A stretch of DNA of 38,165 nucleotides from Synechococcales cyanobacterium bin59.metabat.ball.084 (GCA_013297675.1 JAAFHZ010000031.1:1-38165); one strand, 5' to 3'. Positions 1-11,487 are shown, counted from the first letter of the stretch. Program-made: numbers and translations. The notes: generated by a model not told the origin, from the sequence alone.

Positions 1-240
1 GCGAGTAAAGCTATCGATCACGCCCAACGGCTGGCGATAAAGCTGTTGAATTTGTTGCAGTTGCTGCTGTCGATCGGCCAATAGCGTTGGCACCAAACCT
101 AACTGTTCTACCGAGAGAGTAGCATCATCAATCACTGCTACCAACGCCACTATTTGAGGCTGCAACCGGATCAATTGCCAAGCAATCAGCCAACAGATCA
201 AAGAAATGATTAAATCGAGAGCAATCACTAAAGCCGTCAT
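1..240 (-). CDS. Hypothetical membrane-anchored protein (3' end outside window)
   Basis: An open frame of 80 codons starts at ATG 238-240 and runs off the left edge, so the C-terminus is missing. Residues about 2-22 (MTALVIALDLIISLICWLIA) form one hydrophobic membrane helix. A polar, glutamine-rich stretch follows (LLADRQQQLQQIQQLY), likely coiled coil. The start lies 9 nt beyond the stop of the upstream 228-residue gene, and a GGGTGA stretch precedes it, so the two genes are probably one operon. I do not recognise the family. Seen: frame, helix and spacing. Inferred: an inner-membrane protein acting with the exported partner. Confidence 0.6.
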   Translation of the reverse strand, partial: MTALVIALDLIISLICWLIAWQLIRLQPQIVALVAVIDDATLSVEQLGLVPTLLADRQQQLQQIQQLYRQPLGVIDSFTR

Positions 241-249
241 TAAGTCACC

Positions 250-936
250 CTAGGGTATCCACTCTAAACCAATTCCTACCCTACTTTCTTGGATTTCACG
301 GGAATTTTGCCACTGAATCTCGCCAGAAAGCCGCAGTTGACTAGTAATTGCATAACCCGTGCTAATACTGGAAATTCCTACTTCTTCGGGGGTGCCTACC
401 TGCAACCAAGTTTGCTGGAGAGCCAGATCACCACCGCCACCCCTAGACGGGACTAGCAGTATTTTGGCTCCCACATTCAATCCATCTCGTTGATAGGCAT
501 CGGTATCAATTTTGCGATAGCCCACTACCGGAGCCACGTTTAAATAGCCACCCAAGGGCAACACATAGTAATTGGCTTCGACTCCATAAGAACTGCGATT
601 GCCGCGTCCATGATAATCGGCGTTGAGAGCAATGCCCGATCGATCTAACAAAACTTCCTTTACGCTGGCATCCCAACCACCGGCTTGACCATTAGCTGGA
701 TATTGGGAATAACCTAATCTGATGCGAGGACGAAAGCTAGGGTCATTTTGAATTTCGGCGGCCACATCGGGAATTTGTTTGAGCCAGCGCTGGAGCACGG
801 GGCTTTCTTTAATGATTTCTGGATCGATGTCGATCTGTCCAGGATTTTCTTGACTAAAGGCCGGAGCTGCCCCCATCATCACAGCAGGCATGGCAGCTAG
901 CCATAGTAATTGGCGCAAAATTGCAGAGATCGACAT
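250..936 (-). CDS. Exported hypothetical protein, probably beta-rich outer-membrane protein
   Basis: A 228-residue protein with a clear signal peptide: short N-region, hydrophobic core LLWLAAMPAVMMGAA, cleavage near AFSQ (about residue 29). A short helical segment (about 35-65) is followed by alternating polar/hydrophobic strands rich in Gly, Tyr and Arg up to the C-terminus, which ends in the aromatic strand VGIGLEWIP. This fits a small outer-membrane beta-barrel or a periplasmic beta protein. No catalytic motif is visible. It is the first gene of a likely two-gene operon with the membrane protein at 1-240. It diverges from the nitroreductase gene, leaving about 150 bp for both promoters. 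Confidence 0.7.
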   Translation of the reverse strand: MSISAILRQLLWLAAMPAVMMGAAPAFSQENPGQIDIDPEIIKESPVLQRWLKQIPDVAAEIQNDPSFRPRIRLGYSQYPANGQAGGWDASVKEVLLDRSGIALNADYHGRGNRSSYGVEANYYVLPLGGYLNVAPVVGYRKIDTDAYQRDGLNVGAKILLVPSRGGGGDLALQQTWLQVGTPEEVGISSISTGYAITSQLRLSGEIQWQNSREIQESRVGIGLEWIP

Positions 937-1087
937 GAAGTTTGGAGGTAGCGATTGTGTCTATTCTACCCACAGTTTGTTGGAGTATTCGCAATCTTTG
1001 GGCTTCAGGCCGCTCCCTCAGCCTATTTCAGCCAGAATCGGCTAGAATGAGAGCGGTTGCGAATCAACTCTATTACAGGAGAGTATT

Positions 1088-1744
1088 ATGAACAGTGTTG
1101 CAGTATCCCCCGCTCAAGTTTTGTCTCAGTTGCAGTGGCGCTATGCCGTCAAAAAATTTGACCCCAGCAAAAAAATTCCTGCCGATGCCTGGGATGTCTT
1201 AGAGCAGAGCTTGATTCTGACTCCTTCTTCTTTTGGTCTTCAGCCCTGGAAATTCTTTGTGGTAAATAATCCTGAACTGCGCCAAGAGCTGTTGGCAAAT
1301 TCTTGGAATCAAGCCCAGGTAGTAGAAGCTTCGCATTTAGTGGTATTGGCGATCAAAAAAGACATGGGCGATGCTGAAGTCGATCGATATATTCAAGATA
1401 TGTCTGATAAACGCAATGTGCCGATCGATGGTTTGGCGGGCTTAAACAAAATGATCAAGGGTTTTATGGCCAATCCAGACAAAGGCTTTACTACCGATGA
1501 ATGGGCAATTCGCCAGGTCTATATCGCGATCGGTCAATTTATGACCAGCGCCGCCATGCTGGGCATTGATACCTGCCCCATGGAAGGTTTCAACCCAGCT
1601 AAATATGATGAAATTTTGGGTCTGACGGCTCAGGGCTATGCTTCTGTGTTAGTTTGTCCGGCTGGCTACCGAGCTGCTGATGATAAGTATGCGGTAATGC
1701 CTAAGGTGCGCTACGACCGATCGGAAGTAATTGGCCACATCTAA
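1088..1744 (+). CDS. NAD(P)H-dependent nitroreductase-family flavoprotein
   Basis: A 218-residue protein of the FMN-dependent nitroreductase family (NfsB/dihydropteridine-reductase-like), about the usual length. The N-terminal RYAVKKFDPSKKI carries the basic FMN-phosphate-binding motif. TPSSFGLQPWKFFVV (about residues 45-59) is the conserved active-site strand. AIRQVYIAIGQFMTSAAMLGIDTCPMEGF (about 140-168) is the typical dimer and flavin helix and loop. Members reduce nitroaromatics, quinones or pterins; the substrate here is unknown. The start is supported by AGGAGA 7 nt upstream. A TAGAAT hexamer at 1043-1048 may be the -10 box. The gene appears monocistronic, ending in a strong hairpin at 1777-1807. 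Confidence 0.88.
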   Translation: MNSVAVSPAQVLSQLQWRYAVKKFDPSKKIPADAWDVLEQSLILTPSSFGLQPWKFFVVNNPELRQELLANSWNQAQVVEASHLVVLAIKKDMGDAEVDRYIQDMSDKRNVPIDGLAGLNKMIKGFMANPDKGFTTDEWAIRQVYIAIGQFMTSAAMLGIDTCPMEGFNPAKYDEILGLTAQGYASVLVCPAGYRAADDKYAVMPKVRYDRSEVIGHI

Positions 1745-1776
1745 AATATTTCATACGAAAGTCTGAAAAATAGCTG

Positions 1777-1810
1777 ATCCCCTTGTCATTACTACTGACA
1801 AGGGGATATT
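1777..1810 (+). terminator. Rho-independent terminator after nitroreductase gene
   Basis: A perfect 12-bp stem (ATCCCCTTGTCA / TGACAAGGGGAT) with a 7-nt loop, followed by a short ATTTT run. It lies 33 nt after the nitroreductase stop. Confidence 0.85.
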
Positions 1811-1849
1811 TTACATGTATTGATTTTCACGACCGTTTCGGCTAGCTTT

Positions 1850-2143
1850 ATGGGTAAAACGAATAAGACACTGAGAATAATCGCTGGGTTAGTGGGAATT
1901 CTGTTAATCAACTTGTCCTTTGCGGTAATTTGCTTACTCAGTCATTCTGTTTCTGCAATTTTTTACCTGTTGTTATCGGCGATCGGTTTTGCCCAGTTTA
2001 TTTATGGCATACCGCTGTTAATTTATCTTTGGTACAGCAATCGAGGCAGCACCATTCCTGGTGTCTGGCTGGGTATGGGGATTACGGTTTTAGTCAACGC
2101 CGGGTATTATCTGTTTTGGATTATGCGTTTGCAGGGTCGGTAA
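1850..2143 (+). CDS. Small hypothetical membrane protein
   Basis: A 97-residue protein if started at ATG 1850; a TTG at 1820 in the same frame would add ten residues but sits close against the terminator hairpin. Three hydrophobic helices are visible: about 8-28 (IIAGLVGILLINLSFAVICL), about 32-58, and about 68-90 ending FWIM. The C-terminus is short and basic (RLQGR). No family is recognised. The 3' end overlaps by about 50 bp the tail of the convergent minus-strand gene at 2090-2347, so the two genes are packed tail to tail. Confidence 0.6.
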   Translation: MGKTNKTLRIIAGLVGILLINLSFAVICLLSHSVSAIFYLLLSAIGFAQFIYGIPLLIYLWYSNRGSTIPGVWLGMGITVLVNAGYYLFWIMRLQGR

Positions 2144-2347
2144 TTCGGTAGGGTCAGGGCTAACTAGTTCTGCTGCGGTGATGTTGGCAGAACCATCGGG
2201 TAACTGTCGGGCTATATTGGAGGCGATCGCCAGCATAATACCCAATACCAAATACACCGGCATTGGCAACTGCACATTTTTGACAGACTGATAGATTTCC
2301 ACCACTGCAAACAGGCCGAAGAACAGAACGATCGCTAGCTGCACCAT
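2090..2347 (-). CDS. Small hypothetical membrane protein
   Basis: An 85-residue protein from ATG 2345-2347; an upstream ATG at 2374 would add nine charged residues and overlap the prk terminator stem, so the inner start is preferred. The N-terminus has two short hydrophobic segments (VQLAIVLFFGLFAVVEIYQ and MPVYLVLGIMLAIASNIA). A polar proline-rich tail follows (SPDPTELPTLQTHNPKQ). I do not recognise it. It lies downstream of prk in the same direction but beyond a hairpin, so readthrough or a separate promoter is needed. Its last 54 bp overlap the convergent gene at 1850-2143. Confidence 0.55.
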   Translation of the reverse strand: MVQLAIVLFFGLFAVVEIYQSVKNVQLPMPVYLVLGIMLAIASNIARQLPDGSANITAAELVSPDPTELPTLQTHNPKQIIPGVD

Positions 2348-2376
2348 TTTTTTATCTCGCAAAAATAGAATCAATA

Positions 2377-2407
2377 AAGCCGTGCAGATATTATATCCAC
2401 ACGGCTT
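2377..2407 (-). terminator. Hairpin terminator after prk
   Basis: An inverted repeat AAGCCGTG / CACGGCTT with a 15-nt loop, about 20 nt after the prk stop. On the minus strand it runs into a CTTTATTG stretch. The stem is moderate and the T-tract imperfect. Confidence 0.6.
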
Positions 2408-2427
2408 ACTTTAGGTAAAAATTGCAA

Positions 2428-3441
2428 CTAGATACTGCCAGCACCCACAGTTTCAGCAGTTACACCAGTCAATCTTTCGTAAGCTTCACGCATCTTGAGG
2501 CCAACTAACACTTGGAACAAACCAGTACCGTTGTTGGAGCCGGGATATTCTTTGTGTTGCAACAAGAGCTTGGTCATTTCACCTTCAAAGCGAGTAGAGA
2601 TCTTACTCAAGTGAGTTTCGATATACTTAACTTCTTCGAGGTTTTCTAGTTGACCGTCAATTTCTAATACCGAAACTTCATGTCCATAGTAATCATCAGG
2701 GCCGTAGAACATCTTGATGCCGGGGTAGCTGCAAGTCAGTTTACGTCCACAAGGCCGCCAGTCGATGGTAGAACCTTCATCAAACAGGTAAGACGGCTCA
2801 GGTAGACCAGCTACGCCTTCACGCTGTACTAAACGCACTCGCAAGAGGTCGCTCTTTTGACCAGCAGGTACGAGCTGAGTAGGCAGTACTTGAATTACTA
2901 CGTCAGCGTGGCCACGTTGGGGTTCAATATAGGCACTAAAGTCTGGGCGACGAGCCTGCATGGCGGCAATTACTTCATCGTAACTGTGACCACGCTCGGC
3001 CATGTCTCGTTGAATTTTCCATTCGGCTTTTACTTCGTCGCTGATATCAAGATAAACGCTGAAGTCTAAACAAGCGCGAACTCTTTCGTCATAGAGGGGA
3101 TGTAGACCTTCAACCACAATTACATGGTTAGGTTCAATGATTTCGGGCGGATCAATCAGACCAGTTTCATGGTTGTAGATAGGCTTGTTGATCGACTTGC
3201 CTTCTTTGAGCGCTTTGATTTGCTCGGCCATCAAGTCGAAGTTGTTGGCGCGAGGGTCTAAAGCAGTGATACCAGTTTCTTTGCGCTGGTATCTATCTAG
3301 GCTGTGATAATCATCCAAGCAGATAACCGTAACAAAAGACTCGCCGAACAAATCTGTGATCCGACGGAGAAAGGTGGATTTACCACACCCAGAATCTCCG
3401 GCAACGCCGATAATTACTACTCTATCTACCTTGTTGGTCAT
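2428..3441 (-). CDS. prk: Phosphoribulokinase (Calvin cycle)
   Basis: Phosphorylates ribulose-5-phosphate with ATP to give ribulose-1,5-bisphosphate, the Rubisco substrate, in the cytosol. The 337-residue protein has the P-loop GDSGCGKST at residues 15-23 and LDDYHSLDRYQRKETG around 42-57. The light-regulatory cysteines are present: C19 (inside the P-loop) with C41, and a second pair C231/C237 (RPCGRKLTC). These fit thioredoxin control and sequestration by CP12 and GAPDH, as known for cyanobacterial PRK. The ATG is preceded by GAGGGA at good distance. The gene is divergent from petH across 313 bp and is followed by a hairpin. Confidence 0.97.
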   Translation of the reverse strand: MTNKVDRVVIIGVAGDSGCGKSTFLRRITDLFGESFVTVICLDDYHSLDRYQRKETGITALDPRANNFDLMAEQIKALKEGKSINKPIYNHETGLIDPPEIIEPNHVIVVEGLHPLYDERVRACLDFSVYLDISDEVKAEWKIQRDMAERGHSYDEVIAAMQARRPDFSAYIEPQRGHADVVIQVLPTQLVPAGQKSDLLRVRLVQREGVAGLPEPSYLFDEGSTIDWRPCGRKLTCSYPGIKMFYGPDDYYGHEVSVLEIDGQLENLEEVKYIETHLSKISTRFEGEMTKLLLQHKEYPGSNNGTGLFQVLVGLKMREAYERLTGVTAETVGAGSI

Positions 3442-4910
<1,469 letters not shown>

Positions 4911-4912
<2 letters not shown>

Positions 4913-4954
4913 GTTTTTAGTGGGCTTCGACTCCGCTCAGCCCACTAAAAACTT
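4911..4954 (+). terminator. Long hairpin abutting the petH stop; possible interspersed palindrome
   Basis: A perfect 16-bp stem: AAGTTTTTAGTGGGCT at 4911-4926 (starting within the stop codon) and AGCCCACTAAAAACTT at 4939-4954, with a 12-nt loop. The apical part GGCTTCGACTCCGCTCAGCC resembles palindromic repeats scattered in cyanobacterial genomes (from memory, not checked). It may act as a terminator or 3' stabiliser. Confidence 0.7.
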
Positions 4955-4974
4955 GGGTTTTACCAACTTTCTGA

Positions 4975-5005
4975 GAACCCCGATCGACCGATCGGGGTTC
5001 TTTTT
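4975..5005 (+). terminator. Rho-independent terminator of petH
   Basis: A stem GAACCCCGAT / ATCGGGGTTC around a CGACCG loop, followed directly by a run of five to six T. This is the canonical terminator, 20 nt after the longer hairpin. Confidence 0.88.
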
Positions 5006-5058
5006 CGTGCCCTTGATATTCTTTAAATGAGAGATAACTTGCATCAAATCTGAGAATT

Positions 5059-5090
5059 ACGTTACATTTGATTAAGAAGAAATGTAACGT
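5059..5090. repeat. Perfect 11-bp inverted repeat upstream of ftsH
   Basis: ACGTTACATTT (5059-5069) and AAATGTAACGT (5080-5090) are separated by 10 nt, within the 335-bp gene-free stretch between petH and ftsH and 158 bp before the ftsH ATG. The size and symmetry suit an operator for a dimeric regulator. There is no T-tract, so it is not an obvious terminator. The rest of the stretch (5091-5247) is AT-rich and presumably holds the ftsH promoter; no clear boxes are seen. Confidence 0.5.
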
Positions 5091-5247
5091 TCTTGCTCTT
5101 TGGCCTATTTCTGGTTGTAAGCAGACTCTCTTTACAGTCAAAATTACTTCTCATCACCCCACCCAGTAAAGTATCTAGCTAATTACTTTTAGTGAACTAC
5201 TCCGTGGAAATTTATATAATCCTTTATTCAAACAAGGCAGACAAAAC

Positions 5248-7137
5248 ATGAAATTTTCTTGGCGCATAGCCCTGCTGTGGTCGATTCCACTTCTAGTCAT
5301 CGGTTTCTTTCTTTGGCAGGGTGTCGCGCCCAGCTTTACTGGCGAAGTGGGTAAAAATACAGCCAGTGCCCGGATGACCTATGGCCGTTTCCTGGAATAC
5401 TTGGACACCAACCGAGTGGTTAGCGTAGATCTTTACGACGGTGGTAAAACGGCAATTGTTCAAGCTACTGACCCCGACTTAGAAAACCGTGTACAGCGCC
5501 TGCGGGTAGACTTACCAACCAATGCTCCTGAGCTAGTTACTCGCTTACGCAACACCACCAAAATTCAGTTTGATAGTCACCCTGCTCGCAATGATGGGGC
5601 AATCTGGGGCTTCTTGGGTAACTTGTTGTTTCCCGTATTACTTGTCAGCGGCCTGTTTTTACTGTTCCGCCGCTCCAACAATATGCCCGGCGGTCCTGGT
5701 CAAGCCATGAGCTTTGGTAAATCCAAAGCCAAGTTTCAAATGGATGCCAAAACCGGCGTAATGTTCGATGACGTAGCTGGAATTGATGAAGCCAAAGAAG
5801 AACTACAAGAAGTGGTTACTTTCTTGAAGCAGCCTGAGAAATTCACGGCTGTTGGTGCAAAAATTCCTAAAGGCGTGTTGCTAATTGGCCCACCTGGAAC
5901 CGGTAAAACCATGCTGGCGAAGGCGATTGCCGGTGAAGCTGGGGTACCTTTCTTCAGTATCTCTGGTTCGGAATTTGTGGAAATGTTTGTGGGTGTGGGT
6001 GCTTCCCGCGTTCGTGACCTGTTCAAAAAAGCCAAAGAAAATGCTCCTTGCTTGATATTTATCGATGAAATCGATGCAGTTGGTCGCCAGCGCGGCTCCG
6101 GCATCGGTGGTGGTAACGACGAGCGGGAACAGACCCTGAACCAAATGCTTACCGAGATGGATGGTTTTGAAGGCAACACCGGCATTATTGTCATTGCCGC
6201 TACCAACCGTCCTGATGTCCTAGATTCTGCTTTGTTACGCCCCGGTCGCTTCGATCGCCAAGTACAAGTAGATACCCCTGATATCTCCGGTCGTTTGGAA
6301 GTGCTCAAAGTCCACGCCCGCAACAAAAAGCTGGGTGAAGACATTTCTTTAGAAGTAATTGCGCGTCGTACCCCTGGTTTCAGTGGTGCTGACTTAGCTA
6401 ATTTGCTGAACGAAGCAGCCATCTTAACCGCTCGTCGCCGCAAAGATGCCATGACCATGTTAGAAATCGATGATGCAGTCGATCGGGTAGTAGCTGGCAT
6501 GGAAGGCACGCCGTTAATTGATGGTAAGAGCAAGCGCCTGATTGCCTACCACGAAATTGGCCACGCCATTGTGGGCACCTTGCTCAAAGAGCATGATCCT
6601 GTGCAAAAAGTGACTTTGATTCCTCGCGGTCAGGCTCTGGGTTTAACCTGGTTTACTCCCGATGAAGATCAAATGCTAGTTTCTCGCTCTCAGCTTCGTG
6701 CCCGGATTTCTGGTGCTCTAGGTGGTAGAGCCGCCGAAGAAGTGGTTTTTGGTGACTCCGAAGTTACTACCGGAGCCGGTGGTGACTTACAGCAGGTCAC
6801 TTCCATGGCGCGTCAAATGGTTACTCGTTTTGGGATGTCTACCTTGGGGCCATTGTCCTTAGAAAGCCAATCCGGCGAAGTATTCTTAGGCGGTGGTTGG
6901 AGCAGTCGATCGGAGTATTCTGATGAGATTGCCGCTCAAATCGATCAACAAGTGCGGGTAATTGTGGAAGAGTGCCACGTTGAAGCCTTGCGGATTATGA
7001 GAGAAAACCGGGTAGTAGTTGACCAATTAGTAGACCTCCTGATCGAAAAAGAAACGATCGATGGTGATGAGCTGCGTCAAATCGTTGCAGAATACACTGT
7101 GGTTCCCGAAAAAGATCGCTTTGTACCGGCTATCTAA
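5248..7137 (+). CDS. ftsH: Thylakoid FtsH metalloprotease (FtsH2/Slr0228-like)
   Basis: An ATP-dependent zinc protease that removes damaged membrane proteins, notably D1 during photosystem II repair. The 629-residue length fits. Residues 7-25 and about 121-141 are membrane helices flanking a lumenal domain. The AAA+ domain has Walker A GPPGTGKT at 214-221, Walker [10 protein letters not shown], and the second region of homology with RPGRFDR at 331-337. The zinc site is HEIGH at 435-439 (family HExGH). Start [16 protein letters not shown] and the overall text are closest, from memory, to Synechocystis Slr0228 (FtsH2) among the four cyanobacterial paralogues. It appears monocistronic. Confidence 0.96.
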   Translation: MKFSWRIALLWSIPLLVIGFFLWQGVAPSFTGEVGKNTASARMTYGRFLEYLDTNRVVSVDLYDGGKTAIVQATDPDLENRVQRLRVDLPTNAPELVTRLRNTTKIQFDSHPARNDGAIWGFLGNLLFPVLLVSGLFLLFRRSNNMPGGPGQAMSFGKSKAKFQMDAKTGVMFDDVAGIDEAKEELQEVVTFLKQPEKFTAVGAKIPKGVLLIGPPGTGKTMLAKAIAGEAGVPFFSISGSEFVEMFVGVGASRVRDLFKKAKENAPCLIFIDEIDAVGRQRGSGIGGGNDEREQTLNQMLTEMDGFEGNTGIIVIAATNRPDVLDSALLRPGRFDRQVQVDTPDISGRLEVLKVHARNKKLGEDISLEVIARRTPGFSGADLANLLNEAAILTARRRKDAMTMLEIDDAVDRVVAGMEGTPLIDGKSKRLIAYHEIGHAIVGTLLKEHDPVQKVTLIPRGQALGLTWFTPDEDQMLVSRSQLRARISGALGGRAAEEVVFGDSEVTTGAGGDLQQVTSMARQMVTRFGMSTLGPLSLESQSGEVFLGGGWSSRSEYSDEIAAQIDQQVRVIVEECHVEALRIMRENRVVVDQLVDLLIEKETIDGDELRQIVAEYTVVPEKDRFVPAI

Positions 7138-7152
7138 GCAAAATTATTAGCT

Positions 7153-7190
7153 AAAAGCTGCTCCGGTTTTCTGGAGCAGCTTTTGTTTGT
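7153..7190 (+). terminator. Rho-independent terminator after ftsH
   Basis: A 12-bp stem AAAAGCTGCTCC / GGAGCAGCTTTT with an 8-nt loop, followed by TTTGTTTTT. It starts 16 nt after the ftsH stop. Confidence 0.9.
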
Positions 7191-7301
7191 TTTTAAGCTT
7201 TTTTGCCATGGTCATATTTTCGCAATCAGCAGTATCCTATGCAAAGGGATGATTGCACCATTGGCTCTCATCATCTCCTGTAAAATTTCCTAACCAGACT
7301 T

Positions 7302-8447
7302 ATGATTGCTCCCGTCAATGTACCGCCTTCACAACTGCAAATAATTCAGGGTCCTTCACTGGACAAGTCCGCAGGCCAAGCTCCTAGTCTCAACGCTGCT
7401 CCTAGCCTAAAGAAAAAAACTCAGCCTGTACTGCAAGCTCAAGCTACTATTAGCCTCAATCAAGCCTTGTTAGCAGCCGAACCACAGGCTTCTGAAACAG
7501 AGGCTGAGCAAAACCAATTTCCTAAAGCACGAATATTTCCATCTCCGTTAGTTAGCCCTAATAACAAAGAATTACCCAAAGCAGCGGAGCCGAATTCTGG
7601 TCAATTAGATCCCAATCTGCAACCCTTAATCCCAAATACTCAGCCTAAAAGCTCTGATCAGCTAGTGCCAGATTCTAAACCATCTGAGACTACCCCAGAA
7701 TTTAAAAAGCAACAAAAACTAGATGAAAAGCTGTTCGTCCCAAATACTCAGCCCAAAAGCTCCGATCAGTTAATACCAGGTTCTAAACTACCTGAGGCTA
7801 CATCGGAATCGAAAGAGCAGCAAAAGCCTTCAGCTCCTCTAATCCCAGATGCTCAAGAACGGCTTAACCCCAATCTAGTAAGGCCAGAATCTCAGCCAGC
7901 AGAAGATCCTGAGGCCAAGCAAAATTCTAAGCCAACTCCACCACCACTGCCTAGTGAGATCTTCCCTGCTCCTTCCCAGCAGCCCCAAAGTCCTTTGCCC
8001 AGTGGTCCGCCACCAACCGAGCCTGGTAATTACCCAGATAATACTGGTCCTGGTGCAGCTTATTACAACCAAAATTACATCGCGCCAGCGGTGTCTTTTG
8101 GCAGAGATACCTTGCTTGGTGCCACTTCCCGGTTTGGTATTGGTAAAAATCTGTCGGTACGCCCGAGCTTATTTTTAGGCAATACTGCTCGTATTGCCGT
8201 TCCTCTTACCTACGATTTTGGTTTTAATGAGAATGAACAGTTCGAGAAAAATCCTTTGGTCGTTTTTCATGCCGGTGGTGGTTTAGACTATTCCTCCAGA
8301 AGTGGCTCTAACACCAGCACTTTAAACCCATTGGTAGTATTTGGTGCCGATGTTTACTTAGGTGACGGTGCTTCAGTGCTGCTGCAAATTGGCAATACTT
8401 TCAATTCAGACTTCGTCGCAGTTGCTGGTGTCGGCTTGCAATTCTAA
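7302..8447 (+). CDS. Proline-rich repeat protein with beta-rich C-terminal domain
   Basis: A 381-residue protein of unknown function. Residues 1 to about 250 are low-complexity, rich in Pro, Gln, Ser, Asn and Lys. They hold a 36-residue tandem repeat beginning IPNTQPKSSDQL, with DNA copies at 7631 and 7739 (108 bp apart), and a decayed third copy beginning IPDAQERLNPNL. Residues about 255-381 are Gly-rich alternating strands ending VAVAGVGLQF, as in a small outer-membrane beta-barrel. No signal peptide is visible; an in-frame TAA at 7281 rules out a longer N-terminus. The 3' end overlaps the tail of convergent trmD by 42 bp. Confidence 0.6.
   Translation: MIAPVNVPPSQLQIIQGPSLDKSAGQAPSLNAAPSLKKKTQPVLQAQATISLNQALLAAEPQASETEAEQNQFPKARIFPSPLVSPNNKELPKAAEPNSGQLDPNLQPLIPNTQPKSSDQLVPDSKPSETTPEFKKQQKLDEKLFVPNTQPKSSDQLIPGSKLPEATSESKEQQKPSAPLIPDAQERLNPNLVRPESQPAEDPEAKQNSKPTPPPLPSEIFPAPSQQPQSPLPSGPPPTEPGNYPDNTGPGAAYYNQNYIAPAVSFGRDTLLGATSRFGIGKNLSVRPSLFLGNTARIAVPLTYDFGFNENEQFEKNPLVVFHAGGGLDYSSRSGSNTSTLNPLVVFGADVYLGDGASVLLQIGNTFNSDFVAVAGVGLQF
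7631..7846 (+). repeat. Two tandem 108-bp coding repeats
   Basis: Units starting CCCAAATACTCAGCC at 7631 and 7739 are near-identical over their first ~65 bp and encode NTQPKSSDQL(V/I)P. The divergence is mostly silent at the start and grows toward the end, so the duplication is not very recent. Confidence 0.8.
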
Positions 8448-9122
8448 CCAGGCGGCATATAGGTCTGGCCTTTTGGTTTTCGTCCGGTGGAGCTGTTGTT
8501 CATAGCGCCACTGGGCGATTTTTTGGTGGTTTCCCGAAAGTAATACTGCTGGCACTTCTAAATCTCTAAACGATGGAGGACGAGTGTAATGAGGATAGTC
8601 CAACAAGCCACTCTCAAAACTATCTTGCTTTAAGGAATCAACTTTACCAACGGTGCCTGGAATCAGACGAGTCACTCCATTAATAATGGTCAGTGCTGGA
8701 ATTTCGCCACAGGTCAGCACGAAGTCACCCAGCGAGATCTCTCGATCGACCACGCTCATCACTCGTTCATCTATCCCCTCATAGTGACCGCAGATAATGA
8801 CTAATTGCTCATAGTTTTCTACCAGATCCCAAAATAGGGGCTGACTCATGGTTTTTCCTTGGGGGCTCATCATTAACACCAAGCGCCTAGGAAGAACCGG
8901 TAAAGATTCTAACGCGGCAAACACTGGCTCGGGTTTGATGACCATGCCGACCCCGCCACCGTAAGATTCATCATCTACTTTGTGGTGTCGATCGAATGTG
9001 AAGTCACGGGGATTACAGAGGTTGACGGCGGCTAGTTCTTTGGCGATCGCTTTCCCCAACAGCCCCGAAGACAAGGGTGAGGTGAAAAAATCAGGGAATA
9101 GAGTAATGATGTCAAAACGCAC
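8406..9122 (-). CDS. trmD: tRNA (guanine-N1-)-methyltransferase TrmD
   Basis: Methylates G37 of tRNAs reading CNN codons, using S-adenosylmethionine; this prevents +1 frameshifting. The knotted SPOUT core is clear: RFDIITLFPDFF at the start, DDESYGGGVGMV, GHYEGIDERV, SLGDFVLTCGE and the C-terminal PPSFRDLEVPAVLLSG. I chose the GTG start at 9120-9122 because the family begins at M-RFD; this gives 238 residues. An in-frame ATG at 9164 would add 14 residues. Neither has a clear Shine-Dalgarno. The last 42 bp overlap the convergent proline-rich gene. Confidence 0.93.
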   Translation of the reverse strand: MRFDIITLFPDFFTSPLSSGLLGKAIAKELAAVNLCNPRDFTFDRHHKVDDESYGGGVGMVIKPEPVFAALESLPVLPRRLVLMMSPQGKTMSQPLFWDLVENYEQLVIICGHYEGIDERVMSVVDREISLGDFVLTCGEIPALTIINGVTRLIPGTVGKVDSLKQDSFESGLLDYPHYTRPPSFRDLEVPAVLLSGNHQKIAQWRYEQQLHRTKTKRPDLYAAWLELQADTSNCDEV

Positions 9123-9297
9123 GAGCAAAGAAAGTAAAATCACCGTTTCATTGTACCGGCTCATTGTAATGGCTGAAGGTGGTAGGGATGAATCTTGACT
9201 GTATCTCCGCTCCATCAGGTAGTTTATACCGATGGCTTGCGTGTATTTCAGGCGAGTATAATTAATTTTCAGTTCTTGCTTGAGCAGTTGGTGCCAG

Positions 9298-9882
9298 ATG
9301 ATTTTATCCAGTTTAGAGATCGTCAAACAGCCCCGCTTTACATCCTTTGAAGACTATTTAGCCTATCAGGACAGCGATGATCGATTATATGAATTATTTA
9401 ATGGGGGATTAGTTGAAGTGCCGCCAGAATCGGGGTTTAATGTGGGCATTGCTACCAAGCTGCTGATCTATTTTGCCCAGATGATTGGTCACTTGAGAGT
9501 GCGCGGTCATGGTTTGGAACTAGAAGTAGATGGTGAACCCCGAAACCGCTACCCGGATTTGACAATTATTAAGGAAGAACATGTTAGTCAATTGCTAGCG
9601 CGTAATACTATTCGTTTAAGTATGGCAGCTCCAGATTTGGTAATGGAAGTAGTCAGTCCAGGCAATTTGCAACGAGATAGAGATTATGTCGCCAAGCGAT
9701 CACAATACCAAAATCGAGATATACCGGTATATTGGATTATTGATCCACAAACTCAAGAAATCATGGTCTTAACTTTGGCTTCGACTGGTTATCAAGAACA
9801 GGTTTATCGAGGCGGCGATCGATTACCGTTTCAAGGTAGCTTACTAAGCTTGACTGTTACGGATGTTTTCGCTGCCGAGTAA
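9298..9882 (+). CDS. Uma2-family (DUF820) putative endonuclease
   Basis: A 194-residue protein from ATG 9298; a TTG at 9280 would add six residues. It has the Uma2/DUF820 signature: TSFEDYLAYQDSDDRLYELFNGGLVEVPP, RYPDLTII, DLVMEVVSPGN and KRSQYQNRDIPVYWIIDP. This is a PD-(D/E)XK-like nuclease fold that is greatly expanded in cyanobacteria. The biological role is unknown. The gene stands alone between trmD and atpB. The GGCGGCGATCGATT near the 3' end and codon use look native. Confidence 0.88.
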   Translation: MILSSLEIVKQPRFTSFEDYLAYQDSDDRLYELFNGGLVEVPPESGFNVGIATKLLIYFAQMIGHLRVRGHGLELEVDGEPRNRYPDLTIIKEEHVSQLLARNTIRLSMAAPDLVMEVVSPGNLQRDRDYVAKRSQYQNRDIPVYWIIDPQTQEIMVLTLASTGYQEQVYRGGDRLPFQGSLLSLTVTDVFAAE

Positions 9883-10017
9883 TATCGTTCAAATTTGACC
9901 AAGTGGGTAAATCGCTGTGAATGGAAGAGAAGCCATTCGACTCTGCCAGAAAAGCCCGTTCGATGATAATCTGTTAAAGGCATTTCAAAATGTTAAGACT
10001 TTTTCCTATATTCGTAA

Positions 10018-11487
<1,470 letters not shown>

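Noticed and set aside
4917-5141. A 74-codon minus-strand frame between petH and ftsH
   Set aside because: It reads through two terminator hairpins and an inverted repeat; composition is not protein-like.
5736-6533. A long minus-strand open frame (265 codons) inside ftsH
   Set aside because: It is fully antisense to a strongly conserved gene. Its Ser/Arg/Pro-rich, low-complexity translation is a reflection of the FtsH codons.
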